Shown here piece by piece: positions 42,788 through 52,266 of a stretch of 59,038 nt of DNA; position 1 is the first letter of the stretch; each line of letters opens with the position of its first letter. The position numbers and the translations under genes are program-made. This stretch comes from UBA2942 sp045127535. GTDB taxonomy: Bacteria > Bacillota > Clostridia > Lachnospirales > Lachnospiraceae. Under the pieces are notes generated by a model. It was not told the DNA's origin, did not search any database, and was given only the letters and a program-made list of their open reading frames with translations. The stretch covers positions 1-59,038 of the forward strand of contig JBGVQN010000049.1 in the NCBI GenBank assembly GCA_045127535.1, read 5' to 3'.

Positions 42788-45424
42788 ATGAAATTAGTAG
42801 AGAAATTGTTTGGTACTCACAGCCAGCGGGAAGTAAAGCTGTTGATGCCTACCATAGAAAAAATCAATTCCCTGCGTGATGGAATGAAGCAGCTGACCGA
42901 TGAGCAGCTTCGCGGAAAGACAAAAGAATATAAGGATCGTCTGGCAGCCGGAGAGACATTAGATGATTTACTGCCGGAAGCCTTTGCCACAGTGCGGGAA
43001 GCTGCCTGCCGTACGTTGAACATGGAACACTATGATGTGCAGCTCATCGGTGGTATGATTCTGCATCAGGGACGTATTGCAGAGATGCGTACTGGTGAAG
43101 GTAAGACCATGGTCTCAACTCTTCCGGCATACTTAAATGCCTTAAAAGGCGAGGGCGTGCTGGTAGTAACTGTTAACGACTATCTGGCAAAGCGTGATGC
43201 AGAGTGGATGGGTGCTGTCCATGAGTTTCTGGGCCTGAAGGTTGGTGTGGTATTAAATGGTATGACTGCAGCAGAGCGTCGTGCAGCTTATGCAGCGGAT
43301 ATTACTTATGTGACCAACAATGAATTAGGCTTTGATTACCTCCGTGATAATATGGTTATTTATAAAGAAGAAATGGTACTGCGTGGTCTGAAGTACTGTA
43401 TTATCGATGAGGTAGACTCTATTTTGATTGACGAAGCCAGAACGCCTCTGATCATTTCCGGCCGTGGGGGAGAGTCCAACATGCTGTATCAGCGTTGTGA
43501 CATCATTGCCAAACAGCTGACCAAAGGTGAGGAGTGGAGACGCACTCTGGTAAAGAATAAAGAAACTGGTGAATATGAAGAAGTCAAAGAAAAGGTAACC
43601 GGACAGTTTTCCAAGATGGATGCCTTTATGGGTGAGGCATTTGAGGAAACCGGAGACTTCATCGTAAATGAAAAGGAAAAGAATGTACACCTGACGGATG
43701 AAGGTATCAAGAGGGTAGAAAAGGCACTGGGCATTGAGAATCTGGCAGATGCAGAGAATCTGCAGATCCAGCATCATATCAATCTGGCGCTTCGTGCCAA
43801 CTATATGATGTTCCGTGACAAGGATTACGTGGTAAAAGATGATGAGGTTTTAATCGTGGACGAGTTTACCGGACGTATTATGCCGGGACGCCGTTACTCT
43901 GATGGTCTCCACCAGGCTGTAGAGGCTAAGGAAGGCGTAAATGTCAGACAGGAAAGCCGTACATTGGCTACCATCACTTTCCAGAACTTCTTTAACAAGT
44001 TTGAGAAAAAGGCTGGTATGACTGGTACTGCTCTGACAGAGGAAAAAGAGTTCAGAAATATTTATGCCATGGACGTAGTTGAGATTCCTACCAACCGTCC
44101 GGTACAAAGAATCGATTATAACGATGCGGTATACAAGACCCGTCGGGAAAAGCTGAATGCAGTGGTGGATGCAGTTGAAGAAGCCCATGCCAAAGGACAG
44201 CCTGTACTGGTAGGTACCATTACCATCGAGGCTTCTGAGGAGTTAAGCGCACTGTTAAAGAAGCGCGGCATTAAGCACAACGTATTAAATGCAAAGTACC
44301 ATGAGCAGGAAGCTGCCATTGTAGCAGATGCCGGTCAGCATGGCGCCGTAACCATCGCCACCAATATGGCAGGTCGTGGTACGGATATTAAACTGGATGA
44401 CGAAGCTAAGGCTGCAGGTGGTTTAAAGATCATCGGTACCGAACGTCATGAGTCCAGACGTATTGATAACCAGTTAAGAGGCCGTGCAGGACGTCAGGGA
44501 GATCCGGGTGAGTCCCGCTTCTATCTATCTCTGGAAGATAATCTGCTGCGTCTTTTTGGTACTGAGCGTCTGATGAATGTATTCAATGCCATGGGTGTAG
44601 AAGAAGGTACCCAGATTGAACATAAGTCTCTTTCCTCTGCCATCGAAAAGGCACAGAAGAAGGTAGAAAACAATCATTACGGCATTCGTGAAAACCTGTT
44701 AAAGTACGATGAAGTGATGAATGAACAGAGAGAAATCATCTACGCAGAAAGAAAGCGTGTATTAGATGGTGAAAATCTTCGTGACCATATCTTACGAATG
44801 GTACAGGAGATCGTAGACGGTGCAGTAGACCGCACCATTTCGGATGACCAGAGCCAGGAAGAATGGGATCTGGCAGAAGTACAGTCTGTCATCCGCCCCA
44901 TCATTCCAATGAAGCTTACTGATTTAACGGATCAGCAGCAGGGCAATATGAACAAGAATGCATTAAAGCAGATGCTGAAAGAAAAAGCAGTAAAACTGTA
45001 CTGTGAAAAGGAAGCAGAGTTCCCGAAGGAAGAAATGATTCGTGAGCATGAGCGCTGCACCTTACTGAAATGCATCGACACCCACTGGATGCAGCATATT
45101 GATGATATGGAGCAGCTGCGTCAGGGCATCGGTCTTCAGGCTTATGGTCAGAAAGACCCGCTGGTAGAGTATAAAATGGCCGGCTACGATATGTTTGACG
45201 ACATGATTGCAGGTATTGAGGAAGATACCGTAAAAATCCTGTATCATACCAGAATTGTTACCCCGCCAGAGCGTGAGCAGGTGGCAAAGGTAACCGGAAC
45301 CAACCGTGATGATACTTCTGTACGCGAGCCAAAGAAGCGGGTAGAAAAGAAGATTTATCCCAACGATCCATGTCCATGCGGCAGCGGTAAGAAGTATAAG
45401 AACTGCTGTGGCCGGTTGAAGTAA
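42788..45424 (+). CDS. secA: preprotein translocase ATPase SecA
   Basis: 878 residues. Walker A RTGEGKTMV near residue 103, DEVDSILIDEARTPLIISG (DEAD-like Walker B), HNVLNAKYHEQEA, then AGRGTDIKL and QLRGRAGRQGDPG of the second nucleotide-binding fold. The C-terminus has the SEC-C zinc motif CPCGSGKKYKNCC that binds SecB or lipids. It pushes unfolded secretory proteins through SecYEG. The start at 42788 follows GGAG and gives the family's usual KLVEKLFGTHSQREVK N-terminus. Confidence 0.97.
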   Translation: MKLVEKLFGTHSQREVKLLMPTIEKINSLRDGMKQLTDEQLRGKTKEYKDRLAAGETLDDLLPEAFATVREAACRTLNMEHYDVQLIGGMILHQGRIAEMRTGEGKTMVSTLPAYLNALKGEGVLVVTVNDYLAKRDAEWMGAVHEFLGLKVGVVLNGMTAAERRAAYAADITYVTNNELGFDYLRDNMVIYKEEMVLRGLKYCIIDEVDSILIDEARTPLIISGRGGESNMLYQRCDIIAKQLTKGEEWRRTLVKNKETGEYEEVKEKVTGQFSKMDAFMGEAFEETGDFIVNEKEKNVHLTDEGIKRVEKALGIENLADAENLQIQHHINLALRANYMMFRDKDYVVKDDEVLIVDEFTGRIMPGRRYSDGLHQAVEAKEGVNVRQESRTLATITFQNFFNKFEKKAGMTGTALTEEKEFRNIYAMDVVEIPTNRPVQRIDYNDAVYKTRREKLNAVVDAVEEAHAKGQPVLVGTITIEASEELSALLKKRGIKHNVLNAKYHEQEAAIVADAGQHGAVTIATNMAGRGTDIKLDDEAKAAGGLKIIGTERHESRRIDNQLRGRAGRQGDPGESRFYLSLEDNLLRLFGTERLMNVFNAMGVEEGTQIEHKSLSSAIEKAQKKVENNHYGIRENLLKYDEVMNEQREIIYAERKRVLDGENLRDHILRMVQEIVDGAVDRTISDDQSQEEWDLAEVQSVIRPIIPMKLTDLTDQQQGNMNKNALKQMLKEKAVKLYCEKEAEFPKEEMIREHERCTLLKCIDTHWMQHIDDMEQLRQGIGLQAYGQKDPLVEYKMAGYDMFDDMIAGIEEDTVKILYHTRIVTPPEREQVAKVTGTNRDDTSVREPKKRVEKKIYPNDPCPCGSGKKYKNCCGRLK

Positions 45425-45604
45425 TTTTGGAATCAAAGCCGTTCATGGAGTTTTATCAATTGGGAAAATGACAGTAAAAAGTATAGCAGCGTGCTTTTTA
45501 TTATGGTGAATGATAGGGACAGTCAGATCCCATGCAGGCACTCCTGAAAACATCCGGGAAGAACCTGCAGCTGCCAGAAAAATAAAGAAAGAAGGTGTGG
45601 TATT

Positions 45605-46733
45605 TTGGTAGAGTTAGATCAGTTTAAATATACGCTCTCTACGTACGAAAAACCATTATATGAACTGAGGGATTCACTTTAACTTAGCTGTAAAGCGAGA
45701 ACGGATTCAGGAACTGAGCCGTCATATGGAAGAACCCTCCTTCTGGGACAATCCGGAAAATTCACAGAAAATCATGAAAGAACTGAAAAATCTGGAAGAC
45801 ACCGTAAAGTCCTTTGAAGAATTGGAAGAACAGTATGAGGAGATCCAGGTGCTGTTAGAAATGGGCTACGAGGAAAATGACCCGGAGGTCATTCCGGAAA
45901 TTAAGGAGACCTTAGAGGCATTTACCAGCAAGTTAGACAGCATGACCATAGCAACGCTGCTTTCTGACGAGTATGACCATAACAATGCAATTCTGAGACT
46001 GAATGCAGGAGCTGGTGGTACCGAGTCCTGCGATTGGGCAAGTATGCTGTACCGTATGTACTGCAGATGGGCAGAGAAAAAGGGATTTTCTGTTGAGGTA
46101 CTGGATTACCTGGACGGAGATGAGGCCGGCATTAAGTCCGTAACCATTCAGGTAAATGGAGAAAATGCCTATGGCTACTTAAAGTCTGAGCATGGAGTAC
46201 ACCGTCTTGTGCGTATTTCACCGTTCAATGCAGCAGGTAAGAGACAGACCTCCTTTGTTTCCTGCGATATTATGCCGGAGATCGAAGAAGACCTGGACAT
46301 TGAGATCAATGATGATGATCTGCGTATTGATACCTACCGCTCCAGCGGTGCCGGCGGTCAGCATGTCAACAAGACATCCTCAGCCATCCGTATTACCCAT
46401 CTGCCAACCGGCATAGTAGTACAGTGCCAGAATGAGCGCTCCCAGTTTCAGAATAAGGACAAAGCCATGCAGATGTTAAAGGCCAAGCTCTTTATCTTAA
46501 AGAAGCAGGCCAATGCGGAAAAGGTATCTGACATCCGCGGCGAGGTCAAGGACATTGCCTGGGGCAGCCAGATCCGCTCCTATGTATTGCAGCCTTACAC
46601 CATGGTAAAAGACCACCGTACCGGTTACGAAAGCGGCAATGCTGCAGCTGTACTGGATGGTGATCTGGACGGATATATCAATGCTTATTTGAAATGGCAG
46701 AAATCCGGCGGTGACTGGGCAGGAGAAGAATAA
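45605..46733 (+). CDS. prfB: peptide chain release factor 2, programmed +1 frameshift
   Basis: 375 residues from two frames. Frame 0 starts TTG at 45605 (GAAGGTG site) and runs 25 codons to CTT TAA at 45677-45682. Shifting +1 after CTT continues AAC TTA GCT... to the stop at 46733. AGGG sits three codons upstream, where the stimulatory Shine-Dalgarno-like element belongs. RF2 hallmarks follow: RISPFNAAGKRQTSF (SPF motif reading UGA) and SSGAGGQHVNKTSS (GGQ). The in-frame stop is UAA instead of the near-universal UGA. Both RF1 and RF2 read UAA, so autoregulation would be weakened or altered. The reading frame and homology leave little doubt about identity. Confidence 0.93.
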
Positions 46734-46755
46734 AGCAGTTATATGACAGGCTTTT

Positions 46756-46808
46756 AGCCGCTTTTCTATGTACATTTGGCAGTACACTGGAAAAGCGGCT
46801 TGCTTTTT
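46756..46808 (+). terminator. intrinsic terminator of prfB
   Basis: AGCCGCTTTTC (46756-46766) pairs with GAAAAGCGGCT (46790-46800), followed by TGCTTTTT. The CTTTTTGCTTCAT just after it is mirrored by ATGAAGCAAAAAG near 46880-46892. Confidence 0.7.
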
Positions 46809-46913
46809 GCTTCATAACGTGGTAGTATCTTTCCTGTGCATACAATTGTTTTTGCTTCGCGTACAATTAAAAAAACTGCATGAAGCAAAAAGTTGACAGA
46901 GAGGAAATTTACT

Positions 46914-47357
46914 ATGGATGATGAAAAATACTATCTTATACGTAAACGGGCAGTGCCAGATGTACTGTTGAAAGTATTAGAAGTCAGACGTATGTTAGAG
47001 AGGAACAAAATGATTTCTGTCAATGAGGCTGCGGAGCTGGCCGGTATCAGCAGGAGCTCATTTTACAAATACAAGGATGATATTGTCCCTTTTTATGAAA
47101 AGGCCAAAGGAAAGACTGTAACGTTTCTGCTGAATATGGATGATACACCGGGATGCCTGTCAAAAGTATTACAGGAAATAGCACAATTTCAGGTGAATAT
47201 ATTGACCATTCACCAGAGTATTCCTGTAAATGGAATTGCCACCATTACACTGAGTCTGGAGATACCAGATGGCAGGGAGGTAGGTTCCCTGCAGGAAAAG
47301 GTATGTAGTTTACAGGGAATCTATGATATGAAAATTATGGCCATGGAATCTATGTAA
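46914..47357 (+). CDS. ACT-domain protein, PheB/UPF0735 family
   Basis: 147 residues. An N-terminal helix-turn-helix-like stretch (ISVNEAAELAGISRSSFYKYKDDI, about 33-56) is followed by an ACT domain (VTFLLNMDDTPGCLSKVLQEIAQFQVNILTIHQSIP). ACT domains bind amino acids. It precedes the homoserine dehydrogenase gene, so it likely senses threonine or another aspartate-family or aromatic amino acid. Start at 46914 after GAGAGGAAA. Confidence 0.85.
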   Translation: MDDEKYYLIRKRAVPDVLLKVLEVRRMLERNKMISVNEAAELAGISRSSFYKYKDDIVPFYEKAKGKTVTFLLNMDDTPGCLSKVLQEIAQFQVNILTIHQSIPVNGIATITLSLEIPDGREVGSLQEKVCSLQGIYDMKIMAMESM

Positions 47358-47439
47358 TGGAATGTTGACGGCAAACGGATGATCAGTTCAGACGGAGTCA
47401 TGATGAAAAGACCGCGAAAGCGGCAGATGGGAGAAGAAA

Positions 47440-48654
47440 ATGGTAAATGTAGCAATCATGGGATATGGTAACATTGGTTCAGGTGTAGCATATGTACTGA
47501 CACAGAATAAGGAGCTTTTAAGCAAAAAAGCTGGCAGAGAAATCAATCTGAAGTACATTCTGGATTTAAGAGAGTTTCCAGGTGACCCGTTAGAAGATAA
47601 GATTGTTCACGATTATCGCGTTATTATAGAAGATCCTGAGGTACAGATCGTAGTAGAAACCATGGGAGGTACCAGACCTGCATACCAGTTTGTAAAGGAA
47701 AGCCTTCTGGCAGGAAAATCTGTTGCTACTTCCAACAAGGAGCTGGTAGCAGCTCATGGTGCAGAACTGTTAAGAATAGCAGAAGAAAAGTCTGTAAGCT
47801 TTATGTTCGAAGCCAGTGTAGGTGGTGGTATTCCGATTATCCATCCGTTAAATGACTGCATCACATCTGATGAAGTAACAGAAATTACCGGTATTTTAAA
47901 TGGTACTACCAACTATATGCTTACTCGTATGGCAAAGGATGGTGTGGATTTTGACACTGTATTAAAGCAGGCGCAGGATCTGGGTTATGCAGAGCGCAAT
48001 CCGGAAGCAGACGTAGAGGGCTTTGATGCCTGCAGAAAAATTGCCATTCTGGCATCCATGGCGTTTGGTGCCCAGGTGGATTATGAAGATGTATATACCG
48101 AAGGTATTACTAAGATTACATCTGAGGATATGAAGTATGCAAATGCCCTGGGCAAGGCCATTAAGCTTTTTGGTACCTGTAAGAAGCAGGATGGCAAGGC
48201 ATTTGCTATGGTAACACCAGTTATGGTAGGCGAAGGCAATCCTCTGTATACAGTAAATGATGTAATGAACGGTATTCTGGTACGCAGTGAAGTAACAGGA
48301 GACTTAATGTTCTATGGCGCAGGTGCAGGTAAGCTGCCTACCGCCAGCGCAGTAGTAGCTGATGTTGTGGAAGAGGTAAGAAGCTTAAATCAGACTGTTA
48401 TGACCCGCTGGAGCGAGGAAAAGATGCAGCTGGCTGATTATAAAGAGTCTAAGAAGCAGTTCTTCCTTCGTATTGCAGGAGATGAGGCTGCACAGAAAGC
48501 TGCTTTAGAAGTGTTTGCAGGAGCAGAGGTGATCTGTGCAGAAGGACTTTCTGGAGAATTTGGTCTGGTAACACCAGTGATCAGTGAAGGAGAATGCCAG
48601 GAAAAATGTGCCCAGGTAGAAGGCGTACTTGGCAGAATTCGTATTGCAGAATAA
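47440..48654 (+). CDS. hom: homoserine dehydrogenase
   Basis: 404 residues. NAD(P) loop IMGYGNIGSGVAYVL, VETMGGTRPAYQFVKESL, TSNKELVAAHG, then GGGIPIIHPLNDC and ILNGTTNYMLTRM, and the catalytic GYAERNPEADVEGFDACRKIAIL. A C-terminal ACT-like region (about 330-404) probably gives threonine feedback. It reduces aspartate semialdehyde to homoserine for threonine and methionine. GGGAGAAG ribosome binding site; flanked by two ACT-domain genes, likely one operon. Confidence 0.95.
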   Translation: MVNVAIMGYGNIGSGVAYVLTQNKELLSKKAGREINLKYILDLREFPGDPLEDKIVHDYRVIIEDPEVQIVVETMGGTRPAYQFVKESLLAGKSVATSNKELVAAHGAELLRIAEEKSVSFMFEASVGGGIPIIHPLNDCITSDEVTEITGILNGTTNYMLTRMAKDGVDFDTVLKQAQDLGYAERNPEADVEGFDACRKIAILASMAFGAQVDYEDVYTEGITKITSEDMKYANALGKAIKLFGTCKKQDGKAFAMVTPVMVGEGNPLYTVNDVMNGILVRSEVTGDLMFYGAGAGKLPTASAVVADVVEEVRSLNQTVMTRWSEEKMQLADYKESKKQFFLRIAGDEAAQKAALEVFAGAEVICAEGLSGEFGLVTPVISEGECQEKCAQVEGVLGRIRIAE

Positions 48655-48710
48655 AGCATAAGATCTTGCCCGAAACCGAAAGGGTGTGGCAGGAGGGAGG
48701 AGTACGATAG

Positions 48711-49184
48711 ATGGAGAAAGGATTTGTCAGCGGTGTATCAGTTGACAAAAATGTGGCCAGAATCTCTGTCATCAGAGTAAAGGATGAGCCTGGAATTGCG
48801 TATCGCATATGCAACTGCCTGTCTCAAAATGGAATCAAAATTGATATGATCGTGCAGTCAGGAGGAAAGGATGGTGTACAGGATATCTCCCTTACCGTAG
48901 GAAAAAACTCTGTGCAGGATGCAGTGAATGTGATCAATGCACATGCCCATGAATTTCCTGCAGAGCGGGTAGAATGGGAGGTAGGCATTGCCAAAATGAC
49001 TCTGGTAGGAGCAGGGATCGCTGCCAATCCAGGGGTACCGGCTATGCTTTTTGAAGCGCTGTTTGATGCAGGAGTCAATATCAAAACCATTTCTTCTTCG
49101 GAAATCCGTATTACGGTACTGATCGATGCAAGAGACGCTGAAAAAGCAATGGATGCCATCAGAGAGGCTTTTCACTTAGACTAG
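48711..49184 (+). CDS. stand-alone aspartokinase-type ACT regulatory protein
   Basis: 157 residues matching only the C-terminal regulatory part of aspartate kinase: two ACT units, VARISVIRVKDEPGIAYRICNCL with VQSGGKDGVQDISLTV, and VGIAKMTLVGAGIAANPGVPAMLFEAL with NIKTISSSEIRITVLI. The kinase domain is absent, but an AGGAGGGAGGAG ribosome binding site and a clean ATG suggest a real gene, like the separate beta subunit made from lysC in Bacillus. It probably binds lysine or threonine and may regulate a kinase encoded elsewhere. Confidence 0.85.
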   Translation: MEKGFVSGVSVDKNVARISVIRVKDEPGIAYRICNCLSQNGIKIDMIVQSGGKDGVQDISLTVGKNSVQDAVNVINAHAHEFPAERVEWEVGIAKMTLVGAGIAANPGVPAMLFEALFDAGVNIKTISSSEIRITVLIDARDAEKAMDAIREAFHLD

Positions 49185-49242
49185 ATAGAAGGGTAATACT
49201 TTTCCGGCTCTGTAATGACAGAGAAGGCATTGATACAAAAAG

Positions 49243-49316
49243 CAGCCTGCCATGACAGGCACAAGGGAAGGCTCAGGCCTGCCCCTGTGTTATGTCAGTT
49301 GGCAGGCTGTTTTTTG
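49243..49316 (+). terminator. intrinsic terminator
   Basis: CAGCCTGCCA (49243-49252) pairs with TGGCAGGCTG (49300-49309), with further pairing inside, then seven T residues. It ends the hom operon. Confidence 0.85.
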
Positions 49317-49489
49317 TGTAAGATACCGGCAGAAGCCGGGAAATAACTTCTGCAAAAAATCTGGTGAAAATTTTCACAATTTTTAGAAAAAAGTTTTTAG
49401 AAAAATAAAAAATTCTTGAAGAAAAAGATTCTGGTCTTTGGTTATAGAATATGAACGACCAAACAGAACACCTGCAGGGAGTCAACTGA

Positions 49490-50053
49490 ATGGAAGTGAC
49501 CAGACAAGGGGTTGTCAACAGAACAGGGGAAGGAGGTGTCCGAATTGGGAAGGAAGCATATTTACAGTATCTGATGGATACCTATCAGAACCTGGTTTTT
49601 TCCATCTGCTATAAAATGACGGGGAATTATTTTGATGCAGAGGATCTGACCCAGGATACATTCCTTGCAGCATACAAAGCTCTGGATTCTTTTGATGGCA
49701 GTCATGAAAAAGCCTGGCTGGCCAGGATCGCATCCAACCGATGTATCAATTACTGTAACAGCTGCCAGCATAAACTGTGCTATACCGCAGAAACAGAGAC
49801 TTTGGATGCTGCGTCGGACACCGAACTGTCTGCAGAACAACAGGCATTAGACAGGGAAGTAAGACGCCAGCTAAAGGAAAACTGCCTGGGGTTGAAATCT
49901 CCTTATAAAGAAGTGGCATTGGCATACTTTTATGAAGAACTGGACGCTGCCGCCATTGCCAGAAAATATGGCAGAAACATTAAGACAGTACAGACACAGA
50001 TTTATCGGGCCAGGGATGCCTTGCGAAAACTGTACGGAAAGGAGAGAGCATGA
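49490..50053 (+). CDS. ECF-type RNA polymerase sigma factor
   Basis: 187 residues. Region 2: YQNLVFSICYKMTGNYFDAEDLTQDTFLAAY. Region 4: SPYKEVALAYFYEELDAAAIARKYGRNIKTVQTQIYRARDALRKLY, the C-terminal helix-turn-helix that reads the -35 box. The start is uncertain: ATG 49490 follows AGGGAG, but a stronger AAGGAGG lies inside, near 49530, without an in-frame ATG. It overlaps the next gene (ATGA), as sigma/anti-sigma pairs do, and probably controls its own operon in response to envelope stress. Confidence 0.88.
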   Translation: MEVTRQGVVNRTGEGGVRIGKEAYLQYLMDTYQNLVFSICYKMTGNYFDAEDLTQDTFLAAYKALDSFDGSHEKAWLARIASNRCINYCNSCQHKLCYTAETETLDAASDTELSAEQQALDREVRRQLKENCLGLKSPYKEVALAYFYEELDAAAIARKYGRNIKTVQTQIYRARDALRKLYGKERA

Positions 50054-50460
50054 AATATCAATATTTATCCGATGATGAATTAGAGCAGCTCATTGCATCC
50101 ACGGAAGGAACTGGTATGCTCCAGGCACCAAAAAGGATTCAGACAGCGGTATGGGAAAAAGTTGCAGAAAAAGAAACACCTGTGCCAGTGAGCCGGACAG
50201 CAGCAGGAAAACGGCTGCAGCTGGCTGTGTACAGCCTGAAGGTGGGTCTGGCAGCAGCAGCAGCTATTTTCATGCTGTTTCGTCTGGATGGTCTGCAGGA
50301 GAGTGAATGGCTCTGGCATGTGCCGGAAGTCAATGAAAGTCAGGAGACAGAAGACCGCTCTGGGAAAGAACAAGACAGGGAGGATTTTCTGCATACAAAA
50401 TGGATAGAAGTCAGTGAGTGGTTTGGAACTATATTAGAGTCTGATGCAGACCGCAGCTGA
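50050..50460 (+). CDS. putative anti-sigma factor
   Basis: 136 residues overlapping the sigma gene by 4 bp. An N-terminal cytoplasmic part (about 1-60) is followed by one membrane segment (LKVGLAAAAAIFMLF, about 67-82) and an acidic extracytoplasmic tail. There is no zinc-binding HxxxCxxC motif. The role is inferred from the overlap and single-span topology; sequence alone would not identify it. Confidence 0.65.
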   Translation: MKYQYLSDDELEQLIASTEGTGMLQAPKRIQTAVWEKVAEKETPVPVSRTAAGKRLQLAVYSLKVGLAAAAAIFMLFRLDGLQESEWLWHVPEVNESQETEDRSGKEQDREDFLHTKWIEVSEWFGTILESDADRS

Positions 50461-50514
50461 TGAGAAAAGCAAAAACACCTTTAGCCTGCAAATAAGAATG
50501 GAGGAAAATAAAAA

Positions 50515-51198
50515 ATGAAAAAAAATAAGTTAGCTACTTTTTTGTTTTCACTGGTACCGGGAGCCGGGGAAATGTATTATGGCAAGTATAAGAGCGGCTG
50601 TTCCATTATGGGATTGTTTATGGGTGTGACAGCGCTGGCAATGTTTCTGCAGTTAGAAGAACTGCTGCTGTGTCTTCCTGTGATATGGTTCTACAGCTTC
50701 TGCCATGTGCACAATATGAAGAATATGGATGAGGAAACTTTTGCCCGGGAAAAAGATGAGATATTCTTTGGCCTGGATATGAATTCTATTTCCTGGAAGA
50801 ACAAAAATGCATATACAAATAAAATGATTGCAGGCCTTTTGATTTCGGTAGGAGGGATCATGGTATGGACCAACTTGTGCGATTTGCTGTATGTATTTCC
50901 TATTAACGATGCGTTTTACTATTTTCTGCAGTACCGCTTTCCGCAGTTGGTGCTGGGTGTTGTGATCGTGCTGGCGGGAGTCTGGCTGATTCGTGGAAAA
51001 AAAGCAGAATTAGAACAAGGTGCAGAAGAAGGGCTGCCCGATGCTATTTTTGAACGTGATTTTGTACCCCGTCATACTGGTACAGTACTGCAGGAACAGA
51101 ATGGGGAAACTGTGCAGGAGCATGTTACAGAAGGGAACCTTCCGGAAACGATACAGGGGGATGCCAAGGAAATGTCAATTTCCGAAAGTGAGGTGTAA
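50515..51198 (+). CDS. TM2-like membrane protein of the sigma operon
   Basis: 227 residues. The N-terminal LATFLFSLVPGAGEMYYGKYKSG is a TM2-domain-like start. Hydrophobic segments lie near 5-20, 30-65, 105-125 and 140-162, then an acidic cytoplasmic tail of about 60 residues. Function unknown. AATGGAGG ribosome binding site; third gene of the operon, followed after 2 bp by a small membrane protein. Confidence 0.75.
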   Translation: MKKNKLATFLFSLVPGAGEMYYGKYKSGCSIMGLFMGVTALAMFLQLEELLLCLPVIWFYSFCHVHNMKNMDEETFAREKDEIFFGLDMNSISWKNKNAYTNKMIAGLLISVGGIMVWTNLCDLLYVFPINDAFYYFLQYRFPQLVLGVVIVLAGVWLIRGKKAELEQGAEEGLPDAIFERDFVPRHTGTVLQEQNGETVQEHVTEGNLPETIQGDAKEMSISESEV

Positions 51199-51200
51199 TC

Positions 51201-51497
51201 ATGAGAGAACGTCGGGTAGGTACTTTTACGCTGGGGTGCATGCTGGTGGTATTTGGTGTTTTATTTATGATGCATGCATTGGGGCAGATGATTTCCTATG
51301 AGTTTATTTTTCATTGCTGGCCGTTGATCCTCATTAGCCTTGGAGTAGAAATTTTATTTGCTCTTTATGGGAGAAAACAGTTGATTCGATATGATAAGGG
51401 AGCCATTGTACTTTTGATGGTGCTTACACTGTTTTGCATGGGAATGGCAGTGGCAGACCAGGCATATACTTATGCTGCACGGTATTGTCTGAAATGA
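51201..51497 (+). CDS. small membrane protein, LiaI/LiaF-TM-like (DUF5668)
   Basis: 98 residues with three to four hydrophobic segments: TLGCMLVVFGVLFMM, ISYEFIFHCWPLILISLGVEILF and GAIVLLMVLTLFCMG. The WPLILISLGVEIL pattern matches the LiaI/LiaF-type N-terminal domain often found in envelope-stress operons. Last gene of the sigma operon; ATG 2 bp after the upstream stop. Confidence 0.75.
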   Translation: MRERRVGTFTLGCMLVVFGVLFMMHALGQMISYEFIFHCWPLILISLGVEILFALYGRKQLIRYDKGAIVLLMVLTLFCMGMAVADQAYTYAARYCLK

Positions 51498-51498
51498 G

Positions 51499-51543
51499 AA
51501 AACAGGCAGAGATTGCTGTAAAACAGTCTCTGCCTGTTTTGTT
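51499..51543 (+). terminator. bidirectional intrinsic terminator
   Basis: AAAACAGGCAGAGA (51499-51512) pairs perfectly with 51527-51540, then GTT. A/T flanks on both sides allow it to serve this operon and the convergent gene. Confidence 0.85.
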
Positions 51544-51550
51544 AGAGTTT

Positions 51551-52114
51551 TTAAAATAAATCCCGGATGTCTATTGGCTGGTCAGGAACATGATCATACA
51601 GTTCTTTGGAGAATTCCATGAATTGATCCATCATATCCGGATCACTGACCAGGATCAGGATGGCTGCAACCGTCATCAAAAACATGATCAATCCCACGAT
51701 TCCCATAATGATAGCTGCTATGGACAGGCGGCTGCTTTTGCCGTTGTTCTTTATAGATAAACTGCCCAGAATGATGGCACACAGGCTGGCGGCAAACATA
51801 ATAAAAACAGTATAATAATTACTGTAACCGATCATAAATATGGCAACAATCCCGCTGGCCAGAGCACAAATTTCCGTAGCACCTTTGTGCGGTGGGGTAT
51901 ATAAAGGGGCAGACTGGCGGGACAGCTCACTGTAGGGATTTTGGGAAGGTTCCCTGTGAGGCACTTTGTGTGCCTGGGGCAATGGATAGGGAATCGGCTC
52001 CTTTTGGGAAGGATTCTGCTTTTGTTCTTCTTTTGCCTGTGCAGGCTGAGAAGATGTATCTTCGTTTTCCTGAGGAATGGGGTTTCCGTCAGGACCGTAA
52101 ATCTGATTGCTCAT
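51551..52114 (-). CDS. DUF4190-type membrane protein
   Basis: 187 residues from ATG 52114 (GAGGTC site). A proline/glutamine-rich cytoplasmic N-terminus (about 1-75, including YGPDGNPIPQEN) is followed by two or three membrane segments (EICALASGIVAIFMIGY, FIMFAASLCAIILGSLSI and IAAIIMGIVGLIMFLMTVAAIL). This is the DUF4190 pattern; no function is known. Convergent with the sigma operon. Confidence 0.78.
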   Translation of the reverse strand: MSNQIYGPDGNPIPQENEDTSSQPAQAKEEQKQNPSQKEPIPYPLPQAHKVPHREPSQNPYSELSRQSAPLYTPPHKGATEICALASGIVAIFMIGYSNYYTVFIMFAASLCAIILGSLSIKNNGKSSRLSIAAIIMGIVGLIMFLMTVAAILILVSDPDMMDQFMEFSKELYDHVPDQPIDIRDLF

Positions 52115-52266
52115 AAATGACCTCATTTTCTGTATTTTATAACAGTGTTAGTCTAACACAAAAGGGAATCAATAAGCAAGAGTATACAAGTAATATCTTG
52201 ACAAAAAAATATCATAGTATTATAGTAAGACTGTATCAGATGATACAAATTTTATATGGTAGAAGA

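Noticed and set aside
47358..47439. T-box or threonine attenuator upstream of hom
   Set aside because: No T-box motif, leader peptide or terminator is visible in the short gap.
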